From positions 248,001 to 312,000 of the forward strand of contig NZ_JAAAPJ010000014.1 of NCBI RefSeq assembly GCF_009909145.1: a stretch of 64,000 nt of DNA. Direction: 5' to 3'. Under the pieces are notes generated by a model. The model worked only from the letters and a program-made list of their open reading frames with translations, was not told where the DNA came from and did not search any database. Made by a program: the position numbers and the translations under genes. This DNA comes from Corallococcus silvisoli (GTDB lineage: Bacteria; Myxococcota; Myxococcia; Myxococcales; Myxococcaceae). Of the stretch, positions 1 through 8,525 are shown piece by piece; the stretch's first letter is position 1, and each line of letters begins with the position of its first letter.

Positions 1-1085
1 CCACCTGGTTCGACGTGCTGCTCGACCGAAAGGGCAGCGACCTGCACCTGGGCGTGGGCTACCCGCCCCTGGGCCGCATCCGCGGCGAGCTGGTGCCCTT
101 GAGGGACGAGCCCCTGACCTCCGAGGAGCTGGAGGCGCTGCTCTTCGAGATCTGCTCGCCGGAGCAGAAGCGGCAGATCACCGAGGAGCTGGACCTGGAC
201 TTCGCCTATGGCTACGGCACCAAGGCCCGCTTCCGCGCGAACTACTTCTACAAGATGACCGGCATCGGCGCGGTCTTCCGCACCATCCCCAGCAAGGTGC
301 TGTCGCTGGAGGACCTGAAGACGCCGGACGTGGTGCGCAAGCTGGCGGACCGCCGCAGCGGGCTGGTGCTGGTGACGGGCCCCACGGGCTCCGGCAAGTC
401 CACGACGCTCGCGGGGATGATCAACCACATCAACAAGACGCGCCCGTCGCACGTGCTCACCATCGAGGACCCGGTGGAGTTCGTGCACGAATCGCTCAAG
501 TCCCAGGTCACCCACCGCGAGGTGGGCCCGCACGCCTCCAGCTTCGCCACCGCCATCCGCTCCGCCGGCCGCGAGGACCCCAACGTCATCCTCATCGGCG
601 AGCTGCGCACCAACGAGACGATGAAGCTGGCGCTCCAGCTGGCCAGCTTCGGCGTGCTCGTCTTCGCCACGGTGCACACCAACAGCGCGCCCGCGACCAT
701 CGACCGCATCATCAACGCCTTCCCCGCGGACGAGCAGGGCCAGGTGCGCGGCATGCTCGCCGAGTCCCTGGCGGGCATCGTCGCCCAGCAGCTCATCAAG
801 ACCGCGGACGGCAAGGGCCGCGTCGCAGCGCTGGAGATCCTGGTGGGCGGGGCCGCCATCGCCGCGATGATCCGCGAGGGCAAGGTGTTTCAAATCGCAT
901 CCAAGATGCAGGCCGGCCAGGGCCAGGGCATGCAGACCCTGGACATGCACCTGGAGCGGCTGGTGAAGGACGACGTCATCGTCCCCGACGCCGCTCTGGA
1001 GAAAGCCCAGGACAAAGAGAATTTCGTGAAGGTCATCCAGCGGCTGAAGCCGGACTGGGTGGTGCCAGAGACACTGAAGGCGTGA
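1..1085 (+). CDS. pilT: PilT-family type IV pilus retraction ATPase, 5' end cut by window
   Basis: Hexameric P-loop ATPase of the GspE/PilT superfamily that powers pilus retraction at the inner-membrane base of type IV pili. The frame is open to the left edge (a Trp-Phe-Asp lead-in is translated before the first possible GTG start at position 15), so the true start lies outside. Counting from the codon at 15: an N-terminal segment beginning GSDLHL; Walker A GPTGSGKST at 122-130; an Asp-box ED at 151-152; a Walker B-like stretch ending IGELRTNET near 195-201; and a His-box ATVHTNSA near 219. The family consensus after GE is usually M/L-R-D-x-E-T; here the Asp is replaced by Thr. The length matches PilT (about 350-370 residues). 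Myxobacteria carry several PilT paralogs, so this need not be the main twitching motor. Confidence 0.88.
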   Translation, partial: TWFDVLLDRKGSDLHLGVGYPPLGRIRGELVPLRDEPLTSEELEALLFEICSPEQKRQITEELDLDFAYGYGTKARFRANYFYKMTGIGAVFRTIPSKVLSLEDLKTPDVVRKLADRRSGLVLVTGPTGSGKSTTLAGMINHINKTRPSHVLTIEDPVEFVHESLKSQVTHREVGPHASSFATAIRSAGREDPNVILIGELRTNETMKLALQLASFGVLVFATVHTNSAPATIDRIINAFPADEQGQVRGMLAESLAGIVAQQLIKTADGKGRVAALEILVGGAAIAAMIREGKVFQIASKMQAGQGQGMQTLDMHLERLVKDDVIVPDAALEKAQDKENFVKVIQRLKPDWVVPETLKA

Positions 1086-1205
1086 GTGCGCGCCCGGCCC
1101 CCGGGTGAAGGGATTTGCTTTCGCCCCCCTACTTCGCGAATTGTTCGGGACTGAACCGGGGCCGGCCCACTGCCGCGCCCCACACTTCCGAGGGGGAAGT
1201 ACTTC

Positions 1206-1625
1206 ATGGACGAGCAGCAGCTTCAGATGATGCAGCAGATGCAGGAGCACCAGTCGGCGGGCCCGGGGCCGTTGTTCTGGATCATCTATCTGGCGGTCAT
1301 CGGTCTGGCGATCGCGGGGATCTGGAAGACGTTCACCAAGGCCGGCGAGCCCGGGTGGGCGGCCATCGTCCCCTTCTACAACATCTACGTGATGACGAAG
1401 ATCGTCGGCCGTCCGGCGTGGTGGGTGGTGCTGGCGATCCTGCCCTGCGTGAACATCATCGCGCTGTTCATCATCGGCATCGACATGGCGAAGTCGTTCG
1501 GCAAGGGCACCGGCTTCGGCATCGGCCTGGCGCTGCTCGGCCCCATCTTCTACGCCATCCTCGGTTTCGGCGACGCGCAGTACCAGGGCCCGGCCGCCGC
1601 CTCGGGCGGCATGTCCGCGGCGTAG
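1206..1625 (+). CDS. Small DUF5684-like membrane protein
   Basis: A 139-residue protein with a Gln/Met-rich N-terminus and three or four hydrophobic segments (about residues 19-38, 56-80 and 92-118). The motif after the first segment, around EPGWAAIVPFYN and VGRPAWW, is characteristic of the DUF5684 family of small bacterial membrane proteins, often found in signal-peptidase-like contexts; no biochemical function is established. The ATG has a purine-rich Shine-Dalgarno stretch (GAGGGGGAAG) a few bases upstream. It lies 120 bp after pilT with no obvious functional link. The C-terminal tail is short and Gly/Ala-rich. Confidence 0.75.
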   Translation: MDEQQLQMMQQMQEHQSAGPGPLFWIIYLAVIGLAIAGIWKTFTKAGEPGWAAIVPFYNIYVMTKIVGRPAWWVVLAILPCVNIIALFIIGIDMAKSFGKGTGFGIGLALLGPIFYAILGFGDAQYQGPAAASGGMSAA

Positions 1626-1638
1626 TTCCCACGCGGGA

Positions 1639-1656
1639 CCGGGCCTTCGGGTCCGG
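1639..1656 (+). terminator. Hairpin with a TTCG tetraloop after the DUF5684 gene
   Basis: Seven-base-pair stem (one G-T pair) closed by the very stable C-TTCG-G tetraloop, 14 bases after the stop codon. No T-run follows, so it may act as a weak terminator or an mRNA 3'-end stabiliser. The structure is read directly from the sequence; the role is inferred. Confidence 0.35.
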
Positions 1657-1726
1657 GGCGTGAACGGCGGCGGTGGGGGGCCTTTCCGGGCACTTCACCG
1701 CCGTTCGTGTTTCGTGGGGGGATGTC

Positions 1727-3967
1727 ATGACTCGCCCGGAAGTCCGACATCCAGTAGAGCGGGACGCGATGCCTGGACCGCGCGCCATGTCCCGTCTGCT
1801 CAGCCCTTCGCTCCAGCGCCTCCGGGCCTGCCTCGGAGTGACGTGGATGCTCTGCGCGGTGGCCTCCGCGCAGGGCGTGGACGGGGACCTGCCCGAAGGC
1901 CCGCGAGACGCGCCCAGGGCGGCGCCAGCCGAAGCCCCGAGCGCGCCGGAGACGCAGACCGTGGTCACCGCGACGCGCCTGCCGCGCCCGCTCCGCGACG
2001 TGCCCGCCACCACGGTGGTGATTCCGCGCGCGGAGCTGGAGCGCAGCCCCACGCTCACGCAGGACGCGCTCGTGCGCACGCTGCCCTCCGCGGCCACGTT
2101 CCGCCGCACGCCGTCCCTGGTCGCGGACCCCACCGCCCAGGGGCTCAACCTCCGCGGCCTCGCGCCGTCCGGCGTGGCGCGGGGACTGGTGCTCCTGGAC
2201 GGGCTCCCGTTCAACGACCCCTACGGCGGCTGGGTGTTCTGGCGGGCCCTGCCCCGGCTGGGACTGGAGCGCATCGAGGTCGTTCCCACCGGCGGCTCCG
2301 CGCTCTACGGCAGCGCCGCGTTGGGTGGAGTGGTGCAGCTGCTCTCACGGCCCATCACGGGCCCCGTGCTCGATGCCGACCTGTCCGTGGGCAACCTGGG
2401 CACGGGCTTCGCCGCCGGGCGCGTGGCGGACCGGTGGGGCCGCGTGGGCGCCTCGCTGGAGGTCGAGGGCCTCACCAGCGAGGGCTACCGCATCGTCCCC
2501 GCGAACCAGCGAGGCCCCATCGACGGCGACACCCCGTCCCGCCACGTCAGCGCCCAGGCCCGCGTGGAGGCGGAGGCCACCGACAGCCTCTCCCTGTCCG
2601 CCCGCGCGGGCGTGTTCCGCGAGACGCAGAACGGAGGCACCCGCTCCACCGTCGCCAGCGTGGACCTCGCCTGGTTCGCTGGCGACGCGCGCCTGCGCAC
2701 GGACGGCGCGGGCACCTTCGCGCTGGGCCTCTTCGGCCGCACCCAGCACTTCGCCCAGGACCGCGCCCGCATCAGCGCGAACCGGCGCCTGGAGGTCCGC
2801 TCCGCGTTCCAGGACGTGCCCGCCAACGACCAGGGAGGGTCGCTCGTCTGGACCGGACCGGCGATGACGCTGGGCGGAACGCACGTGCTCGCCGCCGGGG
2901 TGGATGCGCGCCGGTCGGCAGGCCGCGCGGACGAGCTGCTCTTCCCTCCGGCCTACACCCCCACGACGCTCTACTCGCGCGACACGCGGGGCACGCAGCG
3001 CTCCGGCGGCCTCTTCGTGCAGGACCTCTACACCGTGTCGTCCGCGCTGGAGCTGGCCGGCACGCTGCGCTGGGACACGTGGAGGAACCGCGACGGCGTG
3101 CTGCTCGAAAGCTTCGCCAATGGCTCCTCCCGCACGACCGACTTCGCGCCCCGCACCGCCCGGCAGCTGAGCCCCCGGCTCGCCGCGCGCCTCCTCCCGG
3201 TGGACTGGCTCACGCTGCGCGCCTCCGCCTACCGCGCCTTCCGCGCCCCGACGCTCAATGAGCTCTACCGCCCCTTCCAGGTGGGCACCGTGCTCACCGC
3301 GGCCAACCCCGACCTGGGCGCCGAACGCCTCTGGGGCACCGAAGCCGGCGTGGAGGCCACCGGTCCGCGCGGCCTCACCGGCCGCGTCACCGGCTTCTGG
3401 AACGTGCTCGACAGCCCCGTCACCAACGTCACGCTCGCCGAACCCCTGCCCGACGGAACGACCCGCCAGCGGCAGAACCTGGGCCGGGCCCGCGTGCGCG
3501 GCGTGGAGCTGGGCGTGGACTGGCGGCTGTCGCGACAGTGGACGGCCCTGGCCGCCTACACCTTCGTGGACCCCGTCGTCACGAAGGCGCCCGGCCAGCC
3601 CGACCTCGTGGGTCGCCAGCTGCCACAGGACCCACGGCATCGCGGCTCGCTCGCCGTCACCTTCGACGCCCCGTCCATCGTCTCCGTCACCGCGCAATTG
3701 CGCGTGTTCGGCCCGCAGTACGAGGACGACCTCAACACGCGCGGCATGGGCGGCGCCGCCGTCGTGGACGTGTCCGTGAGCCGCCACCTCTTCTGGAAGG
3801 TGGACGCCTTCGGCGCGGTGGAGAACCTCTTCGACCGCCAGTACCTCGCGGGCCGCGCGGGCGTGGACACGCTGGCCCCGCCGTTCCAGGCGCGCGTGGG
3901 CCTGCGCCTGCGCGACGTGCTCAGCGAATCGAGCGCACGGGGGGCACCGGCCGCACCGGGCCGTTGA
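1727..3967 (+). CDS. TonB-dependent outer-membrane receptor
   Basis: Outer-membrane beta-barrel receptor for energised uptake of a siderophore, cobalamin or similar ligand. After an N-terminal signal region ending near ASAQG comes a TonB-box-like segment (around QTVVTATR), then a plug domain of about 130 residues with LRGLAPSGV, LLDGLPFND, IEVVPTGGSALYGS and LGGVVQL. The rest is a roughly 550-residue barrel with alternating aromatic strands and family landmarks such as YRAFRAPTLNELYRPF, N-P-D-L in the mid-barrel and NLFDRQY near the end. ATG 1727 is chosen because a G-run precedes it by about 7 bases; ATG 1769 or 1787 would give a more compact signal peptide. The 3' end overlaps the convergent helicase gene by 47 bp. 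The ligand cannot be read from the sequence. Confidence 0.85.
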   Translation: MTRPEVRHPVERDAMPGPRAMSRLLSPSLQRLRACLGVTWMLCAVASAQGVDGDLPEGPRDAPRAAPAEAPSAPETQTVVTATRLPRPLRDVPATTVVIPRAELERSPTLTQDALVRTLPSAATFRRTPSLVADPTAQGLNLRGLAPSGVARGLVLLDGLPFNDPYGGWVFWRALPRLGLERIEVVPTGGSALYGSAALGGVVQLLSRPITGPVLDADLSVGNLGTGFAAGRVADRWGRVGASLEVEGLTSEGYRIVPANQRGPIDGDTPSRHVSAQARVEAEATDSLSLSARAGVFRETQNGGTRSTVASVDLAWFAGDARLRTDGAGTFALGLFGRTQHFAQDRARISANRRLEVRSAFQDVPANDQGGSLVWTGPAMTLGGTHVLAAGVDARRSAGRADELLFPPAYTPTTLYSRDTRGTQRSGGLFVQDLYTVSSALELAGTLRWDTWRNRDGVLLESFANGSSRTTDFAPRTARQLSPRLAARLLPVDWLTLRASAYRAFRAPTLNELYRPFQVGTVLTAANPDLGAERLWGTEAGVEATGPRGLTGRVTGFWNVLDSPVTNVTLAEPLPDGTTRQRQNLGRARVRGVELGVDWRLSRQWTALAAYTFVDPVVTKAPGQPDLVGRQLPQDPRHRGSLAVTFDAPSIVSVTAQLRVFGPQYEDDLNTRGMGGAAVVDVSVSRHLFWKVDAFGAVENLFDRQYLAGRAGVDTLAPPFQARVGLRLRDVLSESSARGAPAAPGR

Positions 3968-5918
3968 ACCAGCGGCTCAGCTCCGTCGTGTCCTCCATCC
4001 GCCGCGCGGGCGGCAGGCTGGAGAGGAACACCCGGCCGTAGCCCTTGGTCACGATGCGGCGGTCCAGCATCGCCACGATGCCCCGGTCCGCCTGCGTGCG
4101 GATGAGCCGCCCGAAGCCCTGGCGCAGCGCCAGCGCCGCCTGCGGCAGCTGGTACTGGTCGAACGGCTCCTCGCCGCGCGCCTGGATCTGCCGGATGCGC
4201 GCGGCCACCAGCGGATCTCCCGGTGACGCGAACGGGAGCCGGTCGATGATGACCAGGCTCAGCGCGTCTCCTGGCACGTCCACGCCCTCCCAGAAGCTGT
4301 GCGCGGCGAAGAGCACGCTGGGCGTCTGGCGGAAGGCATCCAGCAGCTGCTGCTTGGGCCGCTCCCCCTGGAGCAGCGCCTGGTAGGGCAGCCGCGTGGC
4401 CGTCAGCTCGTAGGCGCGCACCATGTTGCGCAGGGACGTGAAGAGCACGAACGCGCGCCCGCCCGTCACTTCGCACAGCTGGATAATCTCCTCCGCGGCC
4501 GCCTCGATGAAGCCCGGGGCGCTGGGGTCCGGCAGGTGCGTGGGCAGGTACAGCGCGGACTGGCGCGGGAAGTCGAACGGGCTGGGCACCGCCAGCGTGC
4601 GCACGCGCGTCACGGGCTGGCCCTCGTCGTCGTACATGCCCATGCGCTTGGCGAAGAAGTCGAAGCGGCTGTCCGCCGCGAGCGTCGCGGACGTGAACAC
4701 CACCGTGTCCAGCGCGCCGTAGAGCCGGTCGCGCAGCTCCTTCGCCACGTCGATGGGGCTCGCGCGCAGGAACAGGCCCTTGCCCCGCGCCTCCGCCCAG
4801 TACACATGGTCCGCGGACTCCGCCTTCTCCAGGAAGGAGAGCTGCTCCCCCATCTCCTCCGCGCGGCGGTGGATGGCGGCCAGCTCCGGCTCGCGCTCGC
4901 TGCCCGCGAACGACGCCAGCGCGGCCAGGCCTTCGCGCACCTGCTCCAGCGCGCCGGACAGCTTGCCCATCGTCTCCGGGCGCAGCGCCACGGTGGACTC
5001 CTGGTTGGACATGCCCAGCGCGCGCGGCGTCTGGAGGAACAGCGCGTCCGCGTGCGAGCGCACCCGCTGGGCCAGCGCGGAGAGCGTCGCGTGCCGCTCA
5101 TCCTTCGCCGGCAGGGCCGCCACCGCGTCGCGCGACAGCTCCTCCAGCCGGTAGTTGGACACGCTGCACCCGAAGTGGCCGCTGGCCGCGTCCTCCAGCG
5201 CGTGCGCCTCATCGAAGATGACGGCGTCGTAGAAGGGCAGCACGCCCTCCGTGCGCTTGCCGGAGCTGCGCAGCGCCAGGTCCGCGAAGAACAGGTGGTG
5301 GTTCACCACCAGCAGGTCCGCGGCCTCCGCGCGCTTGCGCATCCGGGTGACGAAGCACGTCTCGTACTGCGAGCAGCGCGACCCCAGGCACGTCTCCGAC
5401 GTGGTGGACAGCCGGGACCACGCGGCGAACGACTCCGGCAGGTCCAGCTCCGCCCGGTCCCCCGTCTCCGTCTGCGTCACCCACTTCTTGAGCAGCGGCC
5501 ACTGCTTCGCCTCGTCGCGCGAGACGAACTGCGGGTCCTTCTCGAAGGACTCGTAGCGGTGCAGGCACAGGTAGTTGCCCCGGCCCTTGAGGTAGGCCGC
5601 CTCGAAGCGCAGGCCCAGCTTCTCGCTGAGCAGCGGCAGGTCCTTGAAGAACACCTGGTCCTGCAGCGTCTTCGTGGCCGTGGACACCACCACCTTGCGG
5701 CCCGCCAGGAGCGCGGGCACCAGGTAGGCCAGCGTCTTGCCCGTGCCCGTGCCGGCCTCCGCCAGCAGGTAGCTGCCCTCGGAGAAGGCCCGCTCCACGG
5801 CGCGCGCCATCTGGAGCTGCTCCGGGCGGTGCTCGTACGCGGGCAGCGCCTCCTCCAGCGCGCCGCCAGGGCCCAGCAAGCTGTCGACAGAGAGAGGACG
5901 GGGCGCGGGCGCGGACAT
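3921..5918 (-). CDS. dinG: DinG/YoaA-type ATP-dependent DNA helicase with Fe-S cluster
   Basis: XPD-like superfamily 2 5'-3' helicase that unwinds D-loops, R-loops and damaged structures during repair. Of 665 residues: Walker A AGTGTGKT at 55-62; four cysteines placed as in the XPD/DinG Fe-S domain (C118, C177, C182, C188); DEAH box at 236-239; and C-terminal helicase motifs including GVDVPGD, IIDRLPF and QGFGRLIRTQAD. The full-length helicase lacks the N-terminal exonuclease domain of Gram-positive DinG, so it matches the proteobacterial DinG/YoaA layout. It ends inside the 3' end of the convergent TonB receptor gene. No LexA box was recognised upstream. Confidence 0.9.
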   Translation of the reverse strand: MSAPAPRPLSVDSLLGPGGALEEALPAYEHRPEQLQMARAVERAFSEGSYLLAEAGTGTGKTLAYLVPALLAGRKVVVSTATKTLQDQVFFKDLPLLSEKLGLRFEAAYLKGRGNYLCLHRYESFEKDPQFVSRDEAKQWPLLKKWVTQTETGDRAELDLPESFAAWSRLSTTSETCLGSRCSQYETCFVTRMRKRAEAADLLVVNHHLFFADLALRSSGKRTEGVLPFYDAVIFDEAHALEDAASGHFGCSVSNYRLEELSRDAVAALPAKDERHATLSALAQRVRSHADALFLQTPRALGMSNQESTVALRPETMGKLSGALEQVREGLAALASFAGSEREPELAAIHRRAEEMGEQLSFLEKAESADHVYWAEARGKGLFLRASPIDVAKELRDRLYGALDTVVFTSATLAADSRFDFFAKRMGMYDDEGQPVTRVRTLAVPSPFDFPRQSALYLPTHLPDPSAPGFIEAAAEEIIQLCEVTGGRAFVLFTSLRNMVRAYELTATRLPYQALLQGERPKQQLLDAFRQTPSVLFAAHSFWEGVDVPGDALSLVIIDRLPFASPGDPLVAARIRQIQARGEEPFDQYQLPQAALALRQGFGRLIRTQADRGIVAMLDRRIVTKGYGRVFLSSLPPARRMEDTTELSRWFNGPVRPVPPVRSIR

Positions 5919-6070
5919 GCGGCGGTTCGGGGCAGGAGGACGCGGGGAAGAGGGCCCCGCAGGATAACAGCGCCGGGAGCCCCCCGCGCGTTCCCGGACA
6001 TCGCCGGGAGACCGCCGCTCCCGCCCGCCCGGGAAGCGGGCCGGCCAGCGCTCGCGGAGGGCCCGTGGCC

Positions 6071-6880
6071 CTAGAACGAACCGCGCAGGATCTGGAAGAG
6101 CACCAGCACCATCACCAGGGCCACCAGCAGCACGGCGCCCATCACCATGTTCTTCACCTTCCGGGCGAGCTCCGGCGACGGCCCGTCGGAGGCGAGCGGC
6201 ACCGCGGAAGTCACCCGGCGCACCACCTCATCCCGTCCTCGCAGCGCCTGCGCGTCGTCCGGCGCCCGGGCGAGCCGCAGGCGATACAGCCGGCCCACCA
6301 TGGCCAGCTCTCCCCGCCCCATCGCCAGGGACAGCAGCCGGTCATGCGCGTCCCAGTCAGCCCAGGTGTCCATCAGCGCGCGCCACCCGGTGGCCAGCGC
6401 CTCGGAGGGCTGTTGCTCGTCCGGGATGAAGTTGGCGTAGACCAGCCCGCACTGCGCGCAGGCCTCCGCCCCCTCTCGCATCGGCGCCACGCACTTCGGA
6501 CAATGACCCGCGGGCGCCTGGAAGGGGTCCCCGTCCAGGGCACGCACGTCGCCGGACGGCGCGTCGGAGCGCACCACCCTCAGCGTGGCGACGCTGGCCC
6601 GAGCGGGAGCGGAGCGCACGAAGTCCTCCGGGGCGGACACCGCCACCGCGGCGCTCTCGCCCCCACGCGGCCCCGGCTCTTCCACGCGGGGCGGCGCGTC
6701 CTGGGCCACCACGGACGCTCCCGGGGCCGACGCAGGCACGGCGGGAGCCAGCTGGGACGTGGACGCGCCCGCGAACGTCTTCGCGCCGCACATCCGGCAG
6801 GTCACGGCGAGCCGGCCGTCCTCGAGGTGGAAGGACTCCACCAGGACCAGCCGCTCGCACCCTTCGCACTGGTACTTCAT
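6071..6880 (-). CDS. Zinc-ribbon protein with C-terminal membrane anchor
   Basis: A 269-residue protein with an N-terminal treble-clef/zinc-ribbon (C5-x2-C8 and C28-x2-C31), a Pro/Ala-rich low-complexity linker, a second CPKC...CAQC ribbon in the middle, a helical region and one hydrophobic segment at the extreme C-terminus (about the last 25 residues). This is a tail-anchored cytoplasmic layout common among uncharacterised myxobacterial proteins; no enzymatic motif is visible. Its ATG overlaps the stop codon of the upstream M50 protease gene (ATGA), so the two are translationally coupled and probably work together, for instance as a partner of the intramembrane protease. That functional link is inference. 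Confidence 0.7.
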   Translation of the reverse strand: MKYQCEGCERLVLVESFHLEDGRLAVTCRMCGAKTFAGASTSQLAPAVPASAPGASVVAQDAPPRVEEPGPRGGESAAVAVSAPEDFVRSAPARASVATLRVVRSDAPSGDVRALDGDPFQAPAGHCPKCVAPMREGAEACAQCGLVYANFIPDEQQPSEALATGWRALMDTWADWDAHDRLLSLAMGRGELAMVGRLYRLRLARAPDDAQALRGRDEVVRRVTSAVPLASDGPSPELARKVKNMVMGAVLLVALVMVLVLFQILRGSF

Positions 6881-7878
6881 GACCACACCTCTCGCAGGGG
6901 GATGGGCATCGCGCAACCGATGAGCGCCAGCAGGCACAGCGCGCAGATGAGCTTGCGCAGGGGGCTCAGGGGCTCCTCTGGCTGGACCACCTCCGGGTGG
7001 CCGAAGCCCACGACCTTGCTCGCCACCACCAGCCACAGGCCCCAGGACGCGGTGACGAAGACCGTGAGGAAGAGCAGCACCAGCGCCACGCCCTGGCCCA
7101 GCGTGCGCGCGCGGGGCCCCAGCACCGCGAACGTCAGGTGCCCCCCGTCCAGCTGGCCCACCGGCAGCAGGTTGAGCAGCGTCACCAGCAGGCCGAACCA
7201 CGAGGCGATCACCACCGGGTGCACCACGACGTCCTTGCCCTCCGGCACCGGGCCCAGGGCCAGCCACGTCAGCGCCTTCATGATGAGGTTGTCGCCAAAC
7301 ACCGTCTGGTGCTGGGTGAAGGTGGCCGGCGCCGCGGCGGGCGCCTGGGTCACTTTCTCCGCGACCCAGTGGAGCAGGTTCTGCCCCAGGACCCAGAGCG
7401 ACGAGTCCCCCGGGAACGAGGACGGCACCGGCGGCGAATCCACCACCGTGGAGTGCAGCAGCCCCCAGTAGAGCAGCGGCAGCGCCACCACCAGGCCCGC
7501 CAGCGGCCCCGCGGCGCCAATGTCCACCAGCGCGTTGCGCGTGGGGATGCGCCCTCGCAGCCGGATGACCGCGCCCAGCGTGCCCAGGCTCCCGGGCACC
7601 GGCAGCGGGATGAAGTACGGCAGGGACGTGTCCACCCGGTGCCACCGCGCGAGCACGTAGTGCCCCATCTCATGCGAGCCCAGGATGGAGAGCAGCGACA
7701 CGCTGAAGGCCAGCGCCTGCGTCCGGTCCTCCGGCAACAGCCCCCCTTCGCTGAAAGGGAACGAACGGCCGAAGAGCAGCAGGTAGGCGAGGAACGTCGT
7801 CCCCAGCGTCACCGCGAACAACAGCAGGTGCAGCCAGACGCGGGGCGGGGTGGGACGTGGAAGGGAAACCGGGTGCAT
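6877..7878 (-). CDS. M50-family site-2-protease-like intramembrane metallopeptidase
   Basis: Polytopic zinc protease that cuts transmembrane substrates. Of 333 residues: the zinc-binding HEMGH lies at 69-73 inside a membrane helix, and the second metal ligand motif LDGGH lies at 243-247, the pair that defines M50 peptidases. Several further hydrophobic helices surround them. There is no PDZ domain, so it is closer to the EGY1/FtsH-independent short M50 group than to RseP. It is the first gene of a two-gene operon with the zinc-ribbon protein (4-bp ATGA overlap). The substrate is unknown; related enzymes release membrane-bound regulators. Confidence 0.85.
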   Translation of the reverse strand: MHPVSLPRPTPPRVWLHLLLFAVTLGTTFLAYLLLFGRSFPFSEGGLLPEDRTQALAFSVSLLSILGSHEMGHYVLARWHRVDTSLPYFIPLPVPGSLGTLGAVIRLRGRIPTRNALVDIGAAGPLAGLVVALPLLYWGLLHSTVVDSPPVPSSFPGDSSLWVLGQNLLHWVAEKVTQAPAAAPATFTQHQTVFGDNLIMKALTWLALGPVPEGKDVVVHPVVIASWFGLLVTLLNLLPVGQLDGGHLTFAVLGPRARTLGQGVALVLLFLTVFVTASWGLWLVVASKVVGFGHPEVVQPEEPLSPLRKLICALCLLALIGCAMPIPLREVWS

Positions 7879-7976
7879 GCGCGAAGATGCCTCACGTCCG
7901 CAAGAGGGGCGACCGGTCCCAGGTCACCGAGCGGATGAAATGTAAAACACAACTCGGATTACCCAGACCCGGGTCC

Positions 7977-8004
7977 TTGACTTGAAGTTGACTTCTGCTA
8001 CGAA
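7977..8004 (+). promoter_or_regulatory. Sigma-70-type promoter with extended -10 for the small lipoprotein gene
   Basis: TTGACT (7977-7982), a 16-bp spacer and TACGAA (7999-8004), the latter preceded by TGC as in extended -10 promoters. It lies about 90 bp upstream of the lipoprotein ATG at 8094 in an otherwise gene-free 215-bp gap. Called by eye. Confidence 0.5.
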
Positions 8005-8093
8005 CCGCGCCGCTTGAGGTTCCTTCTAACGACTGAGCGTCCGTTCAGGTCGCCCGGTCACCATCCAAGCCACCGTCAGTTGGGGAGAAAACC

Positions 8094-8441
8094 ATGAAGA
8101 AGCTCATCCTGTCCGCCGTTGCCGCTGCCTCCCTCGTGGGCTGCACCAGCGTTGAGTCCGCCGTTGTCTCCGGTTCCGAGATCGCCGCCAACGGCGAGGC
8201 CGTGGCCGTCATCCAGGGGAGCTCGCTGGGCCTGACCGCGATCTTCCACATCATCGACATCGTGCAGAGCGACCTGGACACCGTGGTCAACAAGCTCCTC
8301 ATCACCGAGGCGAAGGCCATGGGCGCCTCCAAGGTGGACCTGAAGACGGCGAACACCACGCCCCGTCACGGCATCTTCGCCCTGTTCGGCACCATCATCG
8401 GCGTCACCAGCTCCTCCGCGACCGGCGTGGCGGTGAAGTAG
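8094..8441 (+). CDS. Small lipoprotein of unknown function
   Basis: 115 residues starting with a classic lipoprotein signal (Lys-Lys, hydrophobic core, lipobox LVGC with Cys at 17), so it should be lipid-anchored in the inner or outer membrane. The mature part is short, Gly/Ser/Val-rich and has a conserved-looking GASKVDLKT segment near residues 79-87 and a hydrophobic C-terminal stretch, weakly reminiscent of TRL-like small lipoproteins. That family assignment is tentative. A strong Shine-Dalgarno (GGGGAGA) precedes the ATG. With its own promoter and a good terminator it looks monocistronic and well expressed. Confidence 0.75.
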   Translation: MKKLILSAVAAASLVGCTSVESAVVSGSEIAANGEAVAVIQGSSLGLTAIFHIIDIVQSDLDTVVNKLLITEAKAMGASKVDLKTANTTPRHGIFALFGTIIGVTSSSATGVAVK

Positions 8442-8471
8442 TCCCTGCTGCCTCCTCACCGAGGCAGTCCG

Positions 8472-8510
8472 AAGGCCCCCCTGGGAACAGTGGGGCCTTT
8501 TCCATTTTGA
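8472..8510 (+). terminator. Rho-independent terminator after the small lipoprotein gene
   Basis: Perfect 8-bp stem AAGGCCCC / GGGGCCTT (8472-8479 and 8492-8499) with a 12-base loop, followed by a T-rich tail (TTTCCATTTT). It separates the lipoprotein gene from the next gene at 8526. Confidence 0.8.
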
Positions 8511-8525
8511 AAGAGGTCCTTCACC

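Noticed and set aside
2345..3787. 480-codon minus-strand frame opposite the TonB receptor
   Set aside because: Antisense shadow; His/Arg/Ala-rich, no recognisable domain.
4299..6074. 591-codon plus-strand frame opposite dinG
   Set aside because: Arg/Leu/Gln-rich high-G+C antisense artefact across a well-supported helicase gene.
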